Source: Cyanophora paradoxa (taxonomy: Eukaryota; Glaucocystophyceae; Cyanophorales; Cyanophoraceae). From it: a stretch of DNA of 64,000 bases. The position numbers and the translations under genes were made by a program. The notes below the pieces were generated by a model. That model searched no databases. It had not been told where the DNA came from and saw only the letters and a program-made list of their open reading frames with translations. Shown here in pieces: positions 44,017 to 55,370 of this stretch. The stretch spans positions 248,001 through 312,000 of the forward strand of contig QPMI01000054.1 in NCBI GenBank assembly GCA_004431415.1, written 5' to 3'. Within the stretch, counting starts at the first letter, position 1. Each line of letters starts with the position of its first letter.

Positions 44017-45810
44017 TTGCAGGATGCAGGGGATCATGATCGATATCATGATCATGATCAGCACCCTAGGCCTGGCCTGGAGGGCAGGAGAGTCAGGAGC
44101 TCGAGTGGGTTCAAGCGCCGCAAAAGAAATCTGCCGGAGTCCGCCCCGTCCTCGCCGCGGCGGCAGAAGCGCGGCACGCGATCGGATCCGGATGAGCCCG
44201 AGCCGCCGCCGCAGGTGCCCTCCGCTCCGCCCCCCTCGAGCTCCAGCTGCAGGCCGACGTTCAGCGTCTCTCGAGCCCAATTGGTGTCGATTTCTGCGCT
44301 CTGCGCGCTCGACGGCCCCGCAGAGGACCCTCCGGCGCCAGTGGAGCTTCTGGCCAATTGCAACCGGCCGCCGCTTCTGGCCATGGCTGCAGCTGCAGCG
44401 GCCTACGCATGCGGGTCCATGACCAGCAACCTCAACGGCGCGGGTGTTAAATCTGCGCTGGCGCCTTCCAACTTAGCCGCTCTCCCGGGCTCGATCGCGA
44501 GCTCGGGGGACGCCTCTGCACGGGTGAATTCGAACGCCAGCGATCGCGATCTGCCTTTCGAGCCACACCAGGCGGAGCCGCATGCGCATGCGCACGGGTC
44601 GGCCTCCGGATCCGGATCCGTGCACGTGCCGCCCCAGCCGCGCGCCTCGAGCTCATCGCGGTCGCCTCCGGATCCGGCGGCAACGACCGCGGGGCCGCTG
44701 TCGGGTCTGGCGGCGTCCATCGCGCAGCTCCCGCCCCCTTCCTTCGAGTTCGTCGCCCCTTCGAGAACAGAGGCGCCAGCGCCCGCCCCGCGGCCCCGGG
44801 CCCGCCCCTCCCCCCCAGCGCAAACGGCCCCCAGGCCTCTTCGGCCCCCCCCTTCGTTCCTCGTGGCCCCGTACCCCCTCGCGTCGTCCGCGCCGCAGCA
44901 GGCGCTGAGGGCCCCGGGACCAGTCACTGCATCGCCGCCCCCATTATCGCTGCCTTTAGATCCGGATCTGGATCTGCGGCCGGGCCCGGCGGGCGAGTGC
45001 ACGTGGCCGCAGCCAATGGAGCATGCGCAGTCTTCGAGATCTCAGTATACCTGCATGCCATCCTCTCGTCCGCCTAGGGCGCTGCACGCCAATCGGTGCG
45101 CAAGGGCGAGCCTGCACCCGTAGCCCCGGCCCCGCCCGCCTGCGCACCCATCGCGCCGCTGATCATGATCATGACTTTTGAGCAGGGCGGGCCTGGGCGA
45201 ATCGATGCGGGAAGGGGTACACGGTCCCCTGGGGCACACGTCGTCGATCGCGGTGGCAGCGTGCAGCCCGCCACGGCCGGCGCCGGCGCCCCGCAACTTC
45301 CCGAAGACCGCCGGGGCCGGCCATCCGCTTCTCCGGTCTCCCCCCCCTTCTCTGCCGCCTCCTCCGCTCGCGCTTCCGGAACCGGCGCGTGCGCCGGCGC
45401 CGTCAGCAGCAATCGGCCACGAGCCCTGGTCAGGGGGCCACCGGCCGCGGTCGAACCCCCCGAGCCGCGGCCACGAATTCGAACACCTTCGGCCCTGCCA
45501 AGCCCACAGCCCCGCCGGCGCCGGCAGCGCCGACCCGCCGCGGCCTGCAGCTGCACCGCTCCCTCCCTCCTCGCCTCCGGCGGACCCGGCTCTGGCGCCG
45601 GCGCCGGCGCTCTTTTCGGCCCCCGCGCCGCTGCTCAGCCGGCGGCCCGGCCGCGGGCCTGAAAGCCTCGCCGCCCGTGTCGCGACCCTGCCGTGGACCC
45701 GGCCATGGCTGCCGCCGGCGCCCCAGCGCCCCGGCCCCGGCCCCGTCTTCCATAGCTATCCCCCGGCCGCCCCGGAGGGCGCCGACCTCCCGCCCCCGTC
45801 GGGCCCCTAA
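44017..45810 (+). CDS. Pro/Ala/Ser-rich nuclear-type protein, paralogue of 46366-48306
   Basis: Function unknown. The protein shares, in the same order, several blocks with the minus-strand gene at 46366-48306: GFKRRKRNLPESAPSSPRRQ (a basic NLS-like cluster), SISALCALDG, ASIAQLPPPSFEF, FLVAPYP, NFPKTA and ESLAARVATLP. Between the blocks it is low-complexity Pro/Ala/Ser. The start is unclear: an ATG at 44028 precedes the conserved block, but an upstream intron ending near 44107 is equally likely. A change of frame between about 45123 and 45178 needs an intron or an error. The final frame stops TAA at 45808-45810. It lacks the His-rich stretch and the C-terminal helices of its paralogue. Unlike that paralogue, it is full of palindromic words (GCATGCGC, TCCGGATCCGGATCC, GCTGCAGCTGCAGC), as if drifting toward spacer-like sequence. 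Confidence 0.5.
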
Positions 45811-46365
45811 TGACAAGGCCACGAATGGCGTCCTGTGTCATCACCTGGCGGACCTTGCGGGTGATCGGAATATTACATATAATTATAATCTGAATTACGA
45901 ACTCGCGATCCCAAATTGTGTATGTGACTCATGATCATGATCAGTGCGAGTGATTGGATTACTCACAATTAGATTAGGTTGCTTGTACGAGTGATCAATC
46001 TTGATTACGACGACCGGTGCCTTCTTAAATTTCGAATTCTTTGAGGCGAAACGGAATCACGGCATGTAATTTGGAGTTCGTATTCGCGTGGCGATACAAG
46101 CTGGCTGCAACGTGCAGCTGGCACAAAATAGAAAGGCTGGCTGGAGGAATAATTAAAGACTATTTCTCGAGCGATGCATATACAGGAGCCAGCCAGAACA
46201 TCAAGATTGAAACGCATGCAAATAAGAAAGACATAGACAGAAAGAGAGCTCAGGTACGCAGAATAAGAAGCAGAAAGCGAGCGAAAAAGATGTGGTAGAT
46301 GAATCCATGTATCTCTGAATATACATGTCTACATAAAGACTCCAATACGCAAGGCATAGCGAAAC
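45811..46365. other. Convergent spacer between inverted paralogues
   Basis: AT-richer DNA with TCATGATCATGATCA near 45929-45943 and other palindromes. The small ORF at 46041-46298 is basic and Lys-rich, but shows no homology I recognise and no splice signals. Confidence 0.5.
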
Positions 46366-48306
46366 TCAAATACGCAGGGGGGCGACCTGATCGAGGGGTG
46401 TGACGAAGGGCGGCGGCGCCAGGGGGGCGGGGGGTCGCCCGGCTGGACCAGCGTGGCCCGAGGCGTGGGGGAGGGCCTCGGGGGGGGCGGGCGGGGCGAA
46501 GAGGGGGCCGGGGGGCTGGGGGGCCGGCGCGGGGCCCTCCCCTCGGTCGAAGGCCTGCCGCCGGCGAGGGTGAGGCGGGGGGCGGGCGACGTGCCGCGCG
46601 GACAAGGGACGCACCTGGATGCGCGAGCGCGCGCCCTGCACCCGATTCAGCACGTTGCGGATTCGAACCGCGTACTCGCGAAAGGACATGTTTGGGGGCC
46701 GCGGCTCCGAGGGCTCGGGGGGCGGCCAGACCGACGAAAGGGCCGCGACGCGGGCGGCGAGGCTCCCGGGCCGGCTTTCGGGACGGCCGCGGGGGCGAGG
46801 CCGGGGCCGCCGGCGGGGGCGGCGGCGGGCCGGCGGGTCGGCGGCGGGCCGTGGTGCTGGTGGTGCCGCGAGTTGCCGCGGCTGTGGCCGTGGCCGTGGC
46901 CGCGCCGGTCCCCGTGGCTGCGCCCGTGGCTGTGGTGCGACGACCGCCGGCTGTGGCCCTCCCGCTCCGACCGCCGCCCCGCCTCTGCCGGCGCCGGGGC
47001 CGGCGCGATGGCCGGGGCGGGCGGGCGGGGCGCCGCTGCGGTCCGCGGGAAGTTCTGGAGGGGCGGGACGAAGCGGGGCCCGAGCAGGGCGGCCGGGGCG
47101 CCGAGCGGGGGAGCCGGGCTCGCCGAACGCGGGCGCGGCGCCGGAGCGCGCGGAGAGGGACGCGACGAAGCGAAGGGACTCCTCCTGAATCCGAGCGAGC
47201 TCCTCGCGGAGCTGCAGGCTGCGCGCCGCCAGCGCCGACATGTGCCCCACCGGGTCGAGCACGCCCCCCGCATGAGCCCGTCCAGGCGCGCGCTGCGGGA
47301 CGCGGGCCTCAGCAGAGCCGGCGGGGCGCGGCGGCCACGGCCCGAGGCCGGAGCGCCGGCGGCGCGCACCGGTGGGCGTGGAGCTCCCGCAGCAGCATTC
47401 GCGAGTTGGCCTCCGACGAGGGCGACGGCTCCAGCGGCTGCGGCCGCGCGGGCGCCGCGGGGGGCGCCTGCTGGGGCGCGGAGGGGCGGCGGGGTGCGGG
47501 GCGACGAGGAGGTACGCGGGGGGAGGCGGGAGGGGCGTCGGAGGCGCGTGCGGGGCGAGGGAGGAGCGCGGCCGCGGTTCTGGCACCACCGCCGGCGGCG
47601 GCAGCGGGACAAGGAAGGCGGGCGGGGGGAGCTGCGCGATCGATTCCGCGAGGGCGGTCAACGGCGGCGCCGGGCTCGCCGGGAGCGGCGGAGAGGCGCC
47701 GCGCGGCGGAGGCGGCTGGGGGGACGGCCCGTGCGGGGCGGCCGGGTGCGGGGCGAAGAGCAGGGCGCTGGGGGGCACGCGGGCGTCCCTGGAGCCCGAG
47801 GGCGGCGACGGCGTCGCCGTCTGGCACGAGTAGGCCGGCACGAGCGGCGGGCTGACTCCGTCCCCGCCGCCCATCTTGCGCGCCGGCTCCAGCGCTCCCA
47901 CAGGCTCCACCACCGGGCTGCCGAGAGCGCAGAGCGCCGAGATCGCCTCCGAGAGGGTTGACTTGCCGGGCGGGCGGACCGGAGCGGCCCCGGGAGACAC
48001 ATGGGGCTCCTTGCTGTCGCTGGCGGCGGGGGAAGGCCCCCGCGACTGCGGCTCGGGCCCCTCGGAGCCGCGTCTCTGCCGCCGCGGCGAGGACGGGGCG
48101 GACTCCGGCAGATTCCTTTTACGGCGCTTGAACCCACTCTTCCCCCTCTTATCCTCGGAGCCCGAGCCAGAGTCCTGCGCGGAAAAGGGAAAAGAGAGGA
48201 CATGCGATCAGGTTCGCAGTCGTCATCTTACATGATGTGTCGAGAGTAAGCGCACATGAATCCATACCTCTGGCGCGGCCGCTGTTGTCTCTGATACGCC
48301 GTTCAT
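46366..48306 (-). CDS. Pro-rich nuclear-type protein with His-rich segment
   Basis: Function unknown. ATG 48304-48306 opens a 13-codon exon (MNGVSETTAAAPE, 48306-48268). A GTATGG...CGCGCAG intron joins it in phase 0 to DSGSGSEDKRGKSGFKRRKR and NLPESAPSSPRRQ. Blocks shared with the inverted paralogue follow: STLSEAISALCALG, LAESIAQLPPPAF, YLLVAPHP. Then come a helical segment (LQLREELARIQEESLRFVA), a striking His/Ser/Arg/Gly stretch (SSHHSHGRSHGDRRGHGHGH), SRPGSLAARVAALSS and a terminal helix (SFREYAVRIRNVLNRVQGA). The His-rich and SLAARVAAL blocks lie in different frames, so introns or G/C-run errors must sit between them. Several possible stops exist, and I use TGA at 46366-46368. The KRRKR cluster suggests nuclear location, and metal or RNA binding by the His stretch is only a guess. 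Confidence 0.55.
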
Positions 48307-48874
48307 GGCGGATTGGGAAAGAGCTCGCGTCTGTCGGCCTGCGCGGCGCGAGTCGAACTGGGCGGACATGAAAACGCCGTGGTCGGTTCGTCGCGGACCT
48401 GCAGCTTGACTGCTGCAGCTTGCAGCGCAAGGGATCTCACGGACAGAACTCTCTGAATATGACTCTCTCGCTGTGCTGCAGGCCGGGCTGCGCGGGAAGC
48501 GCGTGAGATGGTGCCGTGCGCCGGCATGGGATCGGATCGCGTCCACGCACCGACGGCCGCAGCAGGTACAATCTTGTTGAGCACTTTTCCACTATGTCAA
48601 CATCAGGCTGCGGTCCGGCCAGGCCCGGCAGGCCCACGGCGAATGGATACGTGACGCGTCGCCGGGAGAGTCCGACGGTATCCGGGATGCAGGTTTAGTG
48701 CTGCAGTCGCTGCTGCCAAGCGTACGGTACAGGTGTCGAAGGGAGCCAGATTCAGGCCCTCCGGTTCCCACGCGGAGGTCTCCAAAGGCAACCCGCGAAA
48801 GTAGTGGCTCGGAGCCGCGGGGAACGAAGTGGCGGATACCCCAGTTCGTTCCCGCGACCGTATACCCCCATAAC
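48307..48874. promoter_or_regulatory. Divergent upstream region of the Pro/His-rich gene and TMX2
   Basis: About 570 nt between start codons of opposite genes. No TATA box or RNA gene is obvious, and the short ORFs on both strands have no support. Confidence 0.45.
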
Positions 48875-50390
48875 ATGGCCGACGCGGCTTCGGAGGCCAG
48901 GGAGGCGCGCGCGGACGGCAGGAGACAGCTCTCAAAACCGAGCCTGAGCCGCCGCGTCAAGAGCGCGCTCCAGATCGACAAGCGCTACTTCTCGCCCTAC
49001 TACGTCGTGAACCTCGCCTACGTCGTCGGATTCATGGTAGTGCACTATATCTGCGGACCGGAGACCGACCCGGACTCGGTTCTCCTCGGCAAGTACACGA
49101 TCGTGCGCCCGCCCGCCCGATTGAGGGCGCCCTTAAGCGCGACGCCCGCGGGCGGCGTAGGCGGACGCAGCACCGCTCCATAGCGCTTTTCGAGCGCTCA
49201 CGCCGCGCGCCGGGCGCAGGAGCACCAGCTCATGCTCAGCGGCTCCATGTTCATCGTCGCGAAGTCGATCAACATGGACTCGTGGGACCAGCTCTGGTGC
49301 GCTGCCGCCTTGCGCGCTCGCCCTTGCGCGCCCGCCTCTGCACCGAGCGTGCGCCGAATCGTTGACCGTGCGGACGCCTGGCAGGTACTGGGTCTTCTTC
49401 TTCGGGAAGGGCGCCGCGCTGCTCCTCTCCTACCAGAACGGGGCCCGCTGGCTCGCCGCGAACTTCGCGATTTTCCTGTGTACGACCCGCCCCCTTCCCC
49501 CGCCCGCGGCCCGCCGCTGACGCGCGCGGCGGCGGCCGCCGTCAGTGCTGTTCCTCACGCTGGACCAGCCGGCCTACACGGGGCCGTCGAACCTCACCTT
49601 CCTGACCCCCGCGAACTTCGACTGGCTCGTGGGGGACCCGAACGCGCACCACGACTGGCTCGTCGAGGCGTACAGTGCGGCCCCGTACCCCCTGCCCCCG
49701 TGCCGCAGTACCCCTCAGGCTTCCCCCCCCTGCCCCTTCGGCCCGCAGCGACGTGGGCCTTCTCATGCACTCAGTTCGCGCCGACCTTCGCCAAGCTCTC
49801 CGTCGAGTGCGTACTCCCCCCTCCCCCTTGAATCACCGCCCCCCCCCCCCCTCCGCCCTCCCCCGCGCCCCCGCTTCTGAACTGGGTACCCCCAGGTTCT
49901 CGTCGGAGGAGCTGCGGTTCGGGAAGCTCGACGTGGGCCGCTTCCCGAAGCTCGCGGAGAAGCTGCGCATCGAGACGACGACCTCCAGCAAGCAGCTCCC
50001 CTCCCTCCTCTACTTCTCCAAGGCACCCCTGCTCGCCGCCGAGCCGCGTACCCCCCTTCCCTGGCCGATGCGGCGCCGGCGCAGGGGAAGGAGATCGCGA
50101 GGGTACCGGAAATCCTGGAGGACGGGAGCGTCTCACCCTTCGAGATGAACAGGGTACGGCGTTTCGGGTCTAGATCTCGGCCCTCCAGCCCCGGCCCGTT
50201 CCGGAGTCGAGCCGGTGCGCAGAAATCGGTGGTGCGGTTCTTTGGACTGGACGGGGCGGACCTGGCAGAGGCGGCGCCGGGCGAGGAGGGGACGGCGGAG
50301 GACGCCTCGGGCTCGAAGCCGGCGGGGGCGGCGGGCAAGCGCCAGGCTGCCGCCGGAGCCGGCGTCCGCAACCGCAGGCGCCGCGGCTAG
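48875..50390 (+). CDS. TMX2: Thioredoxin-related transmembrane protein 2 (TMX2)
   Basis: ER membrane protein with a luminal or cytosolic thioredoxin-like domain, by family knowledge. Exon 1 (48875-49102) gives a basic N-terminus and a first membrane segment (YYVVNLAYVVGFMVVHYIC). Exons 49220-49296 and 49385-49479 carry SGSMFIVAKSIN and the hydrophobic VFFFGKGAALLLSY and LAANFAIFL. The TMX2 core follows in order: LTFLTPANFDWLV, HHDWLVEAY joined to TTWAFSCTQFAPTFAKLS, LRFGKLDVGRFPKLAEKL, SKQLPSLLYF, EILEDGSVSPFEMNR and VVRFFGLDGADL. All joins keep frame. The active-site position reads AFSC instead of CxxC; animal TMX2 has SNDC, so the first cysteine is missing in both. The basic tail RNRRRRG ends at TAG 50388-50390, where animal TMX2 has a KKxx-type ER signal. 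Confidence 0.88.
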
Positions 50391-50640
50391 CCAGAACTAG
50401 ACGGAAGATGCGGGCGCCCCGGGCCGGCGCGCGGCTCAGCTGGGCCCCCGCGACCAGCAGATCCGTGCTCGCAGCTCTTAGTTTCAATACAAATTCGCCC
50501 ACGTGCACGCAGCTCGAAAGCCGCCCGCGCACCGTTCCGAGTCCATCTGAGCCTCTCGCGCTACTTCTGGTCTGCCCTGCCCTACATCAAACGCTGCCTC
50601 GTCCTATCTGGCCTGGCGGGAAGGCGGGGGCCGGGGCGGC
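50391..50640. other. Short convergent spacer
   Basis: This 250-nt gap separates the TMX2 and LRRC61-like stop codons, which face each other. Both 3' UTRs must fit in it. No other feature is seen. Confidence 0.6.
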
Positions 50641-51805
50641 CTAGGGCGGGAGGCCCATGCGCAGGCGGGCGCCCTCGATCATCGCCCGCGCGTCGTTGGA
50701 GAGCGCCTTGCTGTCCGACATTGCCTCTGCCGCAAGCGGTCGGGGCGCCGGCGGGGAAGGGGGCGGGGAGGGGCCGAGGGGGGTACGGGCGCACTCCGGA
50801 AGGGCTTCTCGAGCTCGGGGAGGAAGTCCTCCCTCTCCACCGCGTCCGCGAACGAAGCCCCCTTGAACCACCTGCGCGGGGGGTACGGTCGGCGAGCGCG
50901 CGGGGGCGGGGCGGGGCGGGGCGGGGCGGGGCGGGGCGGGGGGGCACGGGTCGGTGCGGGGGATCTCGAGCTTGTAGGAGGCGGGGTCGTCCAGGCCCGG
51001 GGTCGCGTACAGGTCCTTCGCCGCGAAGCGCGTCCGCTCCCCGTCCAGCGTCGCCAGGCCCGGCAGCCTCTGCAGCACCTGCCCCGCGGATCAGATCGCG
51101 GCCCCGGCGCCGCATTCGGTTCGGGATCCGAGGGACGGACCGTCGTGCGGTAGGACGGGTGATCGCACACTGCGTGGCAGCGCTTAGCTGGGCGCGAGAG
51201 CGGGGGCGCGGGCGGGGGCGCGGGCGCGCCTGGGTTCCGCTGCGAGCCGTCGAGGTTCTTCAGGAAGAGCGACTTGAGGTTCTTGCAGGCGGCCAGGCTC
51301 GACACGTCGTCGATGTTGTGGATCTGGTTGTCCTGCAGCGCCAGGTGCTCCAGCGTGACGCACCCCTCGAGGCCCTCTGCCGGCGCCGTGCGCAGAGCAA
51401 GGACGTTAGCGGCGCGGACGGGCAGCCAGGAGGCGAGGCCACGAGTCGCGGCGCGCCGCACCGATCCTAGAGATCTTGTTGGACGTTAGGATAAGGCGCT
51501 TCAGCTTCGCGCATGTTCCCAAATTCTCTGCCGTCGCGGGCGACTCAGCAACGCGCAGCGAGGCAACCCAGGCCGGCTCGGCGCGCCTATCTTCTCGATT
51601 GCGTTGCCCGACAGGTTGAGCTCCTGCAGATTTATACACATCTCCACGCCCTCAATCCTGACGCCGAGTCAGCGGTTTCACAGTGAGCGCACGCTGAAAC
51701 AGACCAGCGGATGCCGCGGCGGATGAGCTGGAGGCTAAAGACGACCTCCACGTCGAACGCTCCGGTTGCTTGCTTTATGAGCTGCTCCGTTATGCGCTCC
51801 GCCAT
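50641..51805 (-). CDS. LRRC61-like leucine-rich repeat protein
   Basis: A small SDS22-type LRR protein. ATG 51803-51805 opens MAERITEQLIKQATGAFDVE, which matches the N-terminal cap of LRRC61 (ITPQLLKSRTGEFSLE in the animal protein, from memory). Repeats follow exon by exon: INLQELNLSGNAIEKI, AKLKRLILTSNKISRI, VTLEHLALQDNQIHNI and KNLKSLFLKN. The LRR-cap segment NP, CDHPSYR, then VLQRLPGLATLDGERTRF is next, and a helical tail (DAVEREDFLPELEKPF, DARAMIEGARLRMGL) ends in TAG at 50641-50643. Six or seven short introns all give in-phase joins, including at least one GC donor (after NAIEKI). LRR proteins of this size often serve cilia or the cytoskeleton; the role here is inference. Confidence 0.8.
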
Positions 51806-52514
51806 CGCTGGCGCCCTGTAAGGCCCTGCCTAGTGCCGCTGCTGTAGCTAGCTCCCGTGCTCCTCAAAACGCCTCCGCTGAGCAGCTGGCTGCGGCCGGG
51901 AGCCGGAAGCTGCAGAAAACCCACGGGCCACGGGCAGCTCAAAATAACCTCCCCTACCGGCTTTGAACCCGCACTGCGGCAACCAAGCTCTTAAGCTTCG
52001 CATGCGCAGATCTAGATATCGATGATCTGATCGGCGCCGGCGCCGGCGACGATGAAACTTTGAGCTCGCGGTCGAGGCGCTCGATCGCGGCGAGGCCGGG
52101 CCCGAGCTCTGCGCAGCGCATTGCGCACGCGCACGCGGCCAATTGATATTGCAAGGTCGACGTCCACCTCGAACTTGAGCTCGAGCTCGCTCGCGCGCCG
52201 CGCGCGCTGTCGCGCGCGCATGCGCAGCCCTGCTACGTACGTGCATGCGCAGGCGGGCCGTCGTACGTGCGCGGCGCACGCGCGCGGCCGCGGCGCCGGC
52301 CACGCTGGCCCCGGCCGCGGCGCCTGCGCGCCTCGGGGCTCGAGCTAGCCTCGCGATCGCGCCGCGCCTAGAAATTTTCATCTACGTATACGGCCCTATA
52401 TATATAGCTATATATAGCTATAGCCTCCTCTCGATCGAACTCCCCCCTCTATAAAAGTTCTCCCCCCTAGGCCTCGAGCTCCCCACTCCCCCGGCCCTGC
52501 ATGATCATTACCGT
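51806..52514. other. Palindrome-rich spacer
   Basis: No supported gene. The 52000-52350 part is a run of CGCGCG, GCGCGC, TGCGCA and GCATGC words, followed by TATATAGCTATA repeats near 52395-52420. ORFs here are by-products of base composition. Confidence 0.5.
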
Positions 52515-52529
52515 GATTATAATTATTGA

Positions 52530-52733
52530 TTTTTTTTTTGGTGAATTACCGGCCACAGCCTCTAGTCTACTCCAGCACTGTGGGGGCGTGTACAGGCAAG
52601 GTGGGGCATGATCGATCGGAATTATGTGGAACGGGCGGGATTTGAAGGCGTGATTCTCATCGCAGGGCGATTCGAACACGGAAGGCATGCATCGGAAAGC
52701 GTGTATGATAACCACACCGCTATGAGCGGGGCA
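52530..52733 (-). mobile_element. tRNA-derived SINE with intact target-site duplication
   Basis: The 204-nt insert is flanked by perfect copies of GATTATAATTATTGA at 52515-52529 and 52734-52748. On the minus strand it begins with a tRNA-like head: an A-box-like TAGCGGTGTGGTTA and, about 35 nt later, the B box GTTCGAATC. The unique body ends in CTAGAGGCTGTGGCCGG, TAATTCACC and a 10-nt A-tail. That 3' end is the same as in the retroelement at 39421-39816. Structure, tail and duplication together identify a SINE moved by LINE machinery. The head is not a working tRNA gene, since acceptor and anticodon stems do not form. Confidence 0.9.
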
Positions 52734-52748
52734 GATTATAATTATTGA

Positions 52749-53109
52749 CATTCGAGGATCCGGATCCTATCATTCGAGAATTCTGGATCGAAAAACCCGA
52801 GGATCCCCGAAACATGCATGAATTGATCATGATTAGATCATATGCATAGAAGAAAGGAAAGCCGATGTTTCCAATGGGAGCATTTGAGCCGTTGATATAT
52901 TTCCCTCCTGAATTTGGAGGGAACTCGAGCTCGAAGAGGACAGATCTATAGCTAGATGGAGCTCACGTTCCCTCTCTACGAGTCCATTCAGAATTCCGGC
53001 CGATCCGCAAGCCCGCTCCGCCGCCGCAGATCCGCATCAGAGCCGCCAATGTGCGCGCCCTCCTCGCGGGAATTTCGCGCCCTGAGAAACCCGCGCGCGC
53101 AGAAGAAAT
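52749..53109. other. Spacer, possible upstream exon
   Basis: AT-richer DNA to about 52950, then a short ORF from ATG 52956 (MELTFPLYESIQNSGRS) that may or may not be transcribed. No firm feature. Confidence 0.4.
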
Positions 53110-53670
53110 ATGGGAGATCCATCCGTCTCCGCGCGCTACGCCGAGGCAGAGAAGGTGCCGAATTCGAATGACGCGTTCGCTCGCGATTGCCTGCAGCTTA
53201 TCGCGCGCGATGCAGCGCCGCGCTTCGGGCACGGCCGGGGCGGCTGCCGCGGGTGACCACGTTGAACACGGCGGGCGTGGGGGTTCGCATCCGAAAATTT
53301 CCGTCGGAGCGGCCTCCATCGGCGCCATCGCGGGCTCGTTCCTGGGCAGCGCGATCGGAGGCGCTGCAGGTGCGCATCCGCGCGCGTCCATCCGATATCG
53401 ATCCGCAGCAAACTCGCTTATAATTGCACGATCAATTCACGCGCCGCGCCGAATTTGCGCAGGCGAGGCCATCGGGGGCCCGCTCGGTGGTACGGTCGGG
53501 GCTGGTGCGAGGAATCGCCGTGGATTGCGCTGCTGCAGGCGCGCGCCTGCGCGCGAGAGCCGGAGATCTGACATTGCGTACGCACGTTGTGGATTGAAGC
53601 CCTCGCGGGGACAGCGGGACTGGTTGCGGGCGCAAGTGCGCGATTGATATCGCGACGCCGATTGCATTAA
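53110..53670 (+). CDS. Glycine-zipper hypothetical protein
   Basis: ATG at about 53110 opens MGDPSVSARYAEAEKVPNSN and DAFARDCLQLIARDA. After an unresolved junction, an exon near 53279-53370 encodes SIGAIAGSFLGSAIGGAA. It joins in phase through a GTGCGC...TTGCGCAG intron to GEAIGGPLGGTVGAGA. A further in-frame piece (ALAGTAGLVAGASARLIS, about 53600-53650) stops at TAA. The GxxxG spacing over about 50 residues is the pattern of glycine-zipper membrane proteins. Introns are AT-richer and palindrome-laden, as in the 4.6-10 kb zone. No family is recognised, and the exon set is tentative. Confidence 0.35.
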
Positions 53671-55370
53671 TATTAAATATATAATAAATTCCTTCCTGAT
53701 CTCTGGGCGATCGACTTGAAAATTTGACCGGGGTGCACGTGCATCGATGCATCCGCAGCGCCAGCGTTCAAAGTGGAGGCCAGTCCTGAGGAGCTGGAGG
53801 GCGCATCGGGCAAGTCTCACGTGCGTTCACATATTAGTACTGGCATATAATCATGCATCGCGATCGCGCACACGTGCAAGTTCGAATTCATCCGATGATC
53901 CTCGTTGACCGGACGTCGGTTTTAAATATGTAGCTTATAAGAAACAAAAATACATATGCATGATCATGAAAGAGATGATTAGATGTAATATTATACGCAT
54001 AAGAAAAGGATTAGAAGCTGAAATGGAAAGCTCTACGTGAAGAAGCTGATACCTTGAGCTTGATATTCACTGGATTGAAAGCTCTACCGTCTTAAGAAAT
54101 TGATCTGGGCATGTACCGCGGCTCTGCAGCCGCACGAGTCGATGTCGGAGCTCGGGCCGCGATCGGACCACGCGTGATCGCCGCTGCGCCTTGATGACAA
54201 TTCGGGGCAGTGCTGGTGCTCTCAGTCTGAAAGGTACGGTCATGATCAGCGCCGGCGCCCCACCACTCTATTTACGTATACGTCGACCAATATTAATTTT
54301 ATTTCTTCATTTGCGCATGGTCAGCCTGCAGCTGGACAGCAGGACCGTGAATAATGTAAATTTAATTTAGGCTAGCTAGCGCCATATATATCGGAATCCT
54401 GCAGCTGCAGTGCATGACCTACATTTTGCGCATTAGGTCTAGTACTACGCGTACGCGTACGGTAGCTGTATATATTGTTTCGCAACATGTACATGTAAAT
54501 ACGTGTACATCATCTTGATCATGATTATGGGCTCCACTCGATCGATATCGGGCGCTATATCGAGCGCGGCCTCGCGATCGCCCTGCAGCTGGCGTCGCCT
54601 TTCTCAAGTTTTTCGAACTCTCGACCGCTTTAAAGTTATTGTCGCAATTCGCAGAGTGTTCGAATTCACAGACTTCGCCATGTACACATTGGCAGAATTC
54701 AGTTCGCATAGCGGCGATCTCCTAACTTAATGACCTGACACTAGGCTGACAGTAGTATAGCCTATATAGCTAGGCCTGAAGGCCGAAGGCCGAATTTCCG
54801 CCGAATTCGATCGAAGTCCTAAAATTAAAGCCGAGCTAGCTATTGATGTACTCCGGCCATTCCAAAAAAAAACGTTTTCAAATCGGCGGGCACCAATGGC
54901 GGTCGAGTTCGCGGTCGAAACTCCCATACATGAATGACGCGAATCGAGTCATTCAGGAGTTGACGGCGACTTGACGCCGCAATGACGCGAAAGTTGGCGG
55001 CGCCCACACGCCGCCCAGCGACTCGCAGGCTCAGCGGTGACAGCGGCTGTCGCAGCGAGTCGCCGAGTCGGCGGCGACGGGGCCGGCCCGGGCCGGCCCG
55101 GCCGGCGACGGCCCGGGCCGCCCGGCGACGTCGACGGGCCGGCGTTACGGCGGCGTAACCATCGAGGCTGATGCCATGATGATGGAGCCCGTGCCGCGGC
55201 CCGCGCGCGCGGGTACACGAAAATCGGTATCGACCCCAGCGGGCCAGCGGCCAGCTAGCTTCGAATTCCAGCTTCAGCGCCACGCTGCGTCTACCGGTAG
55301 CCGGCGGTAGGCGGCGGTAGCTTCTTCCCGAGGAGCTCGCAGTCCGAGGCAGTCGGCGATCGCACGCTGC
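53671..55370. other. Intergenic region, no supported gene
   Basis: Mostly low-GC spacer with CATATG, GATCATGATC, TACGTATACG and similar words. A possible exon near 53760-53820 (FKVEASPEELEGASGKS) is isolated. The stretch at 54950-55150 becomes extremely GC-rich, with nested palindromes such as CCGGCCCGGGCCGG. The long minus-strand ORF over 54840-55775 is a composition effect. Confidence 0.5.

Noticed and set aside
52530-52733. A tRNA gene on the minus strand
   Set aside because: A and B boxes are present but no cloverleaf forms. The A-tail and target duplication show a SINE.
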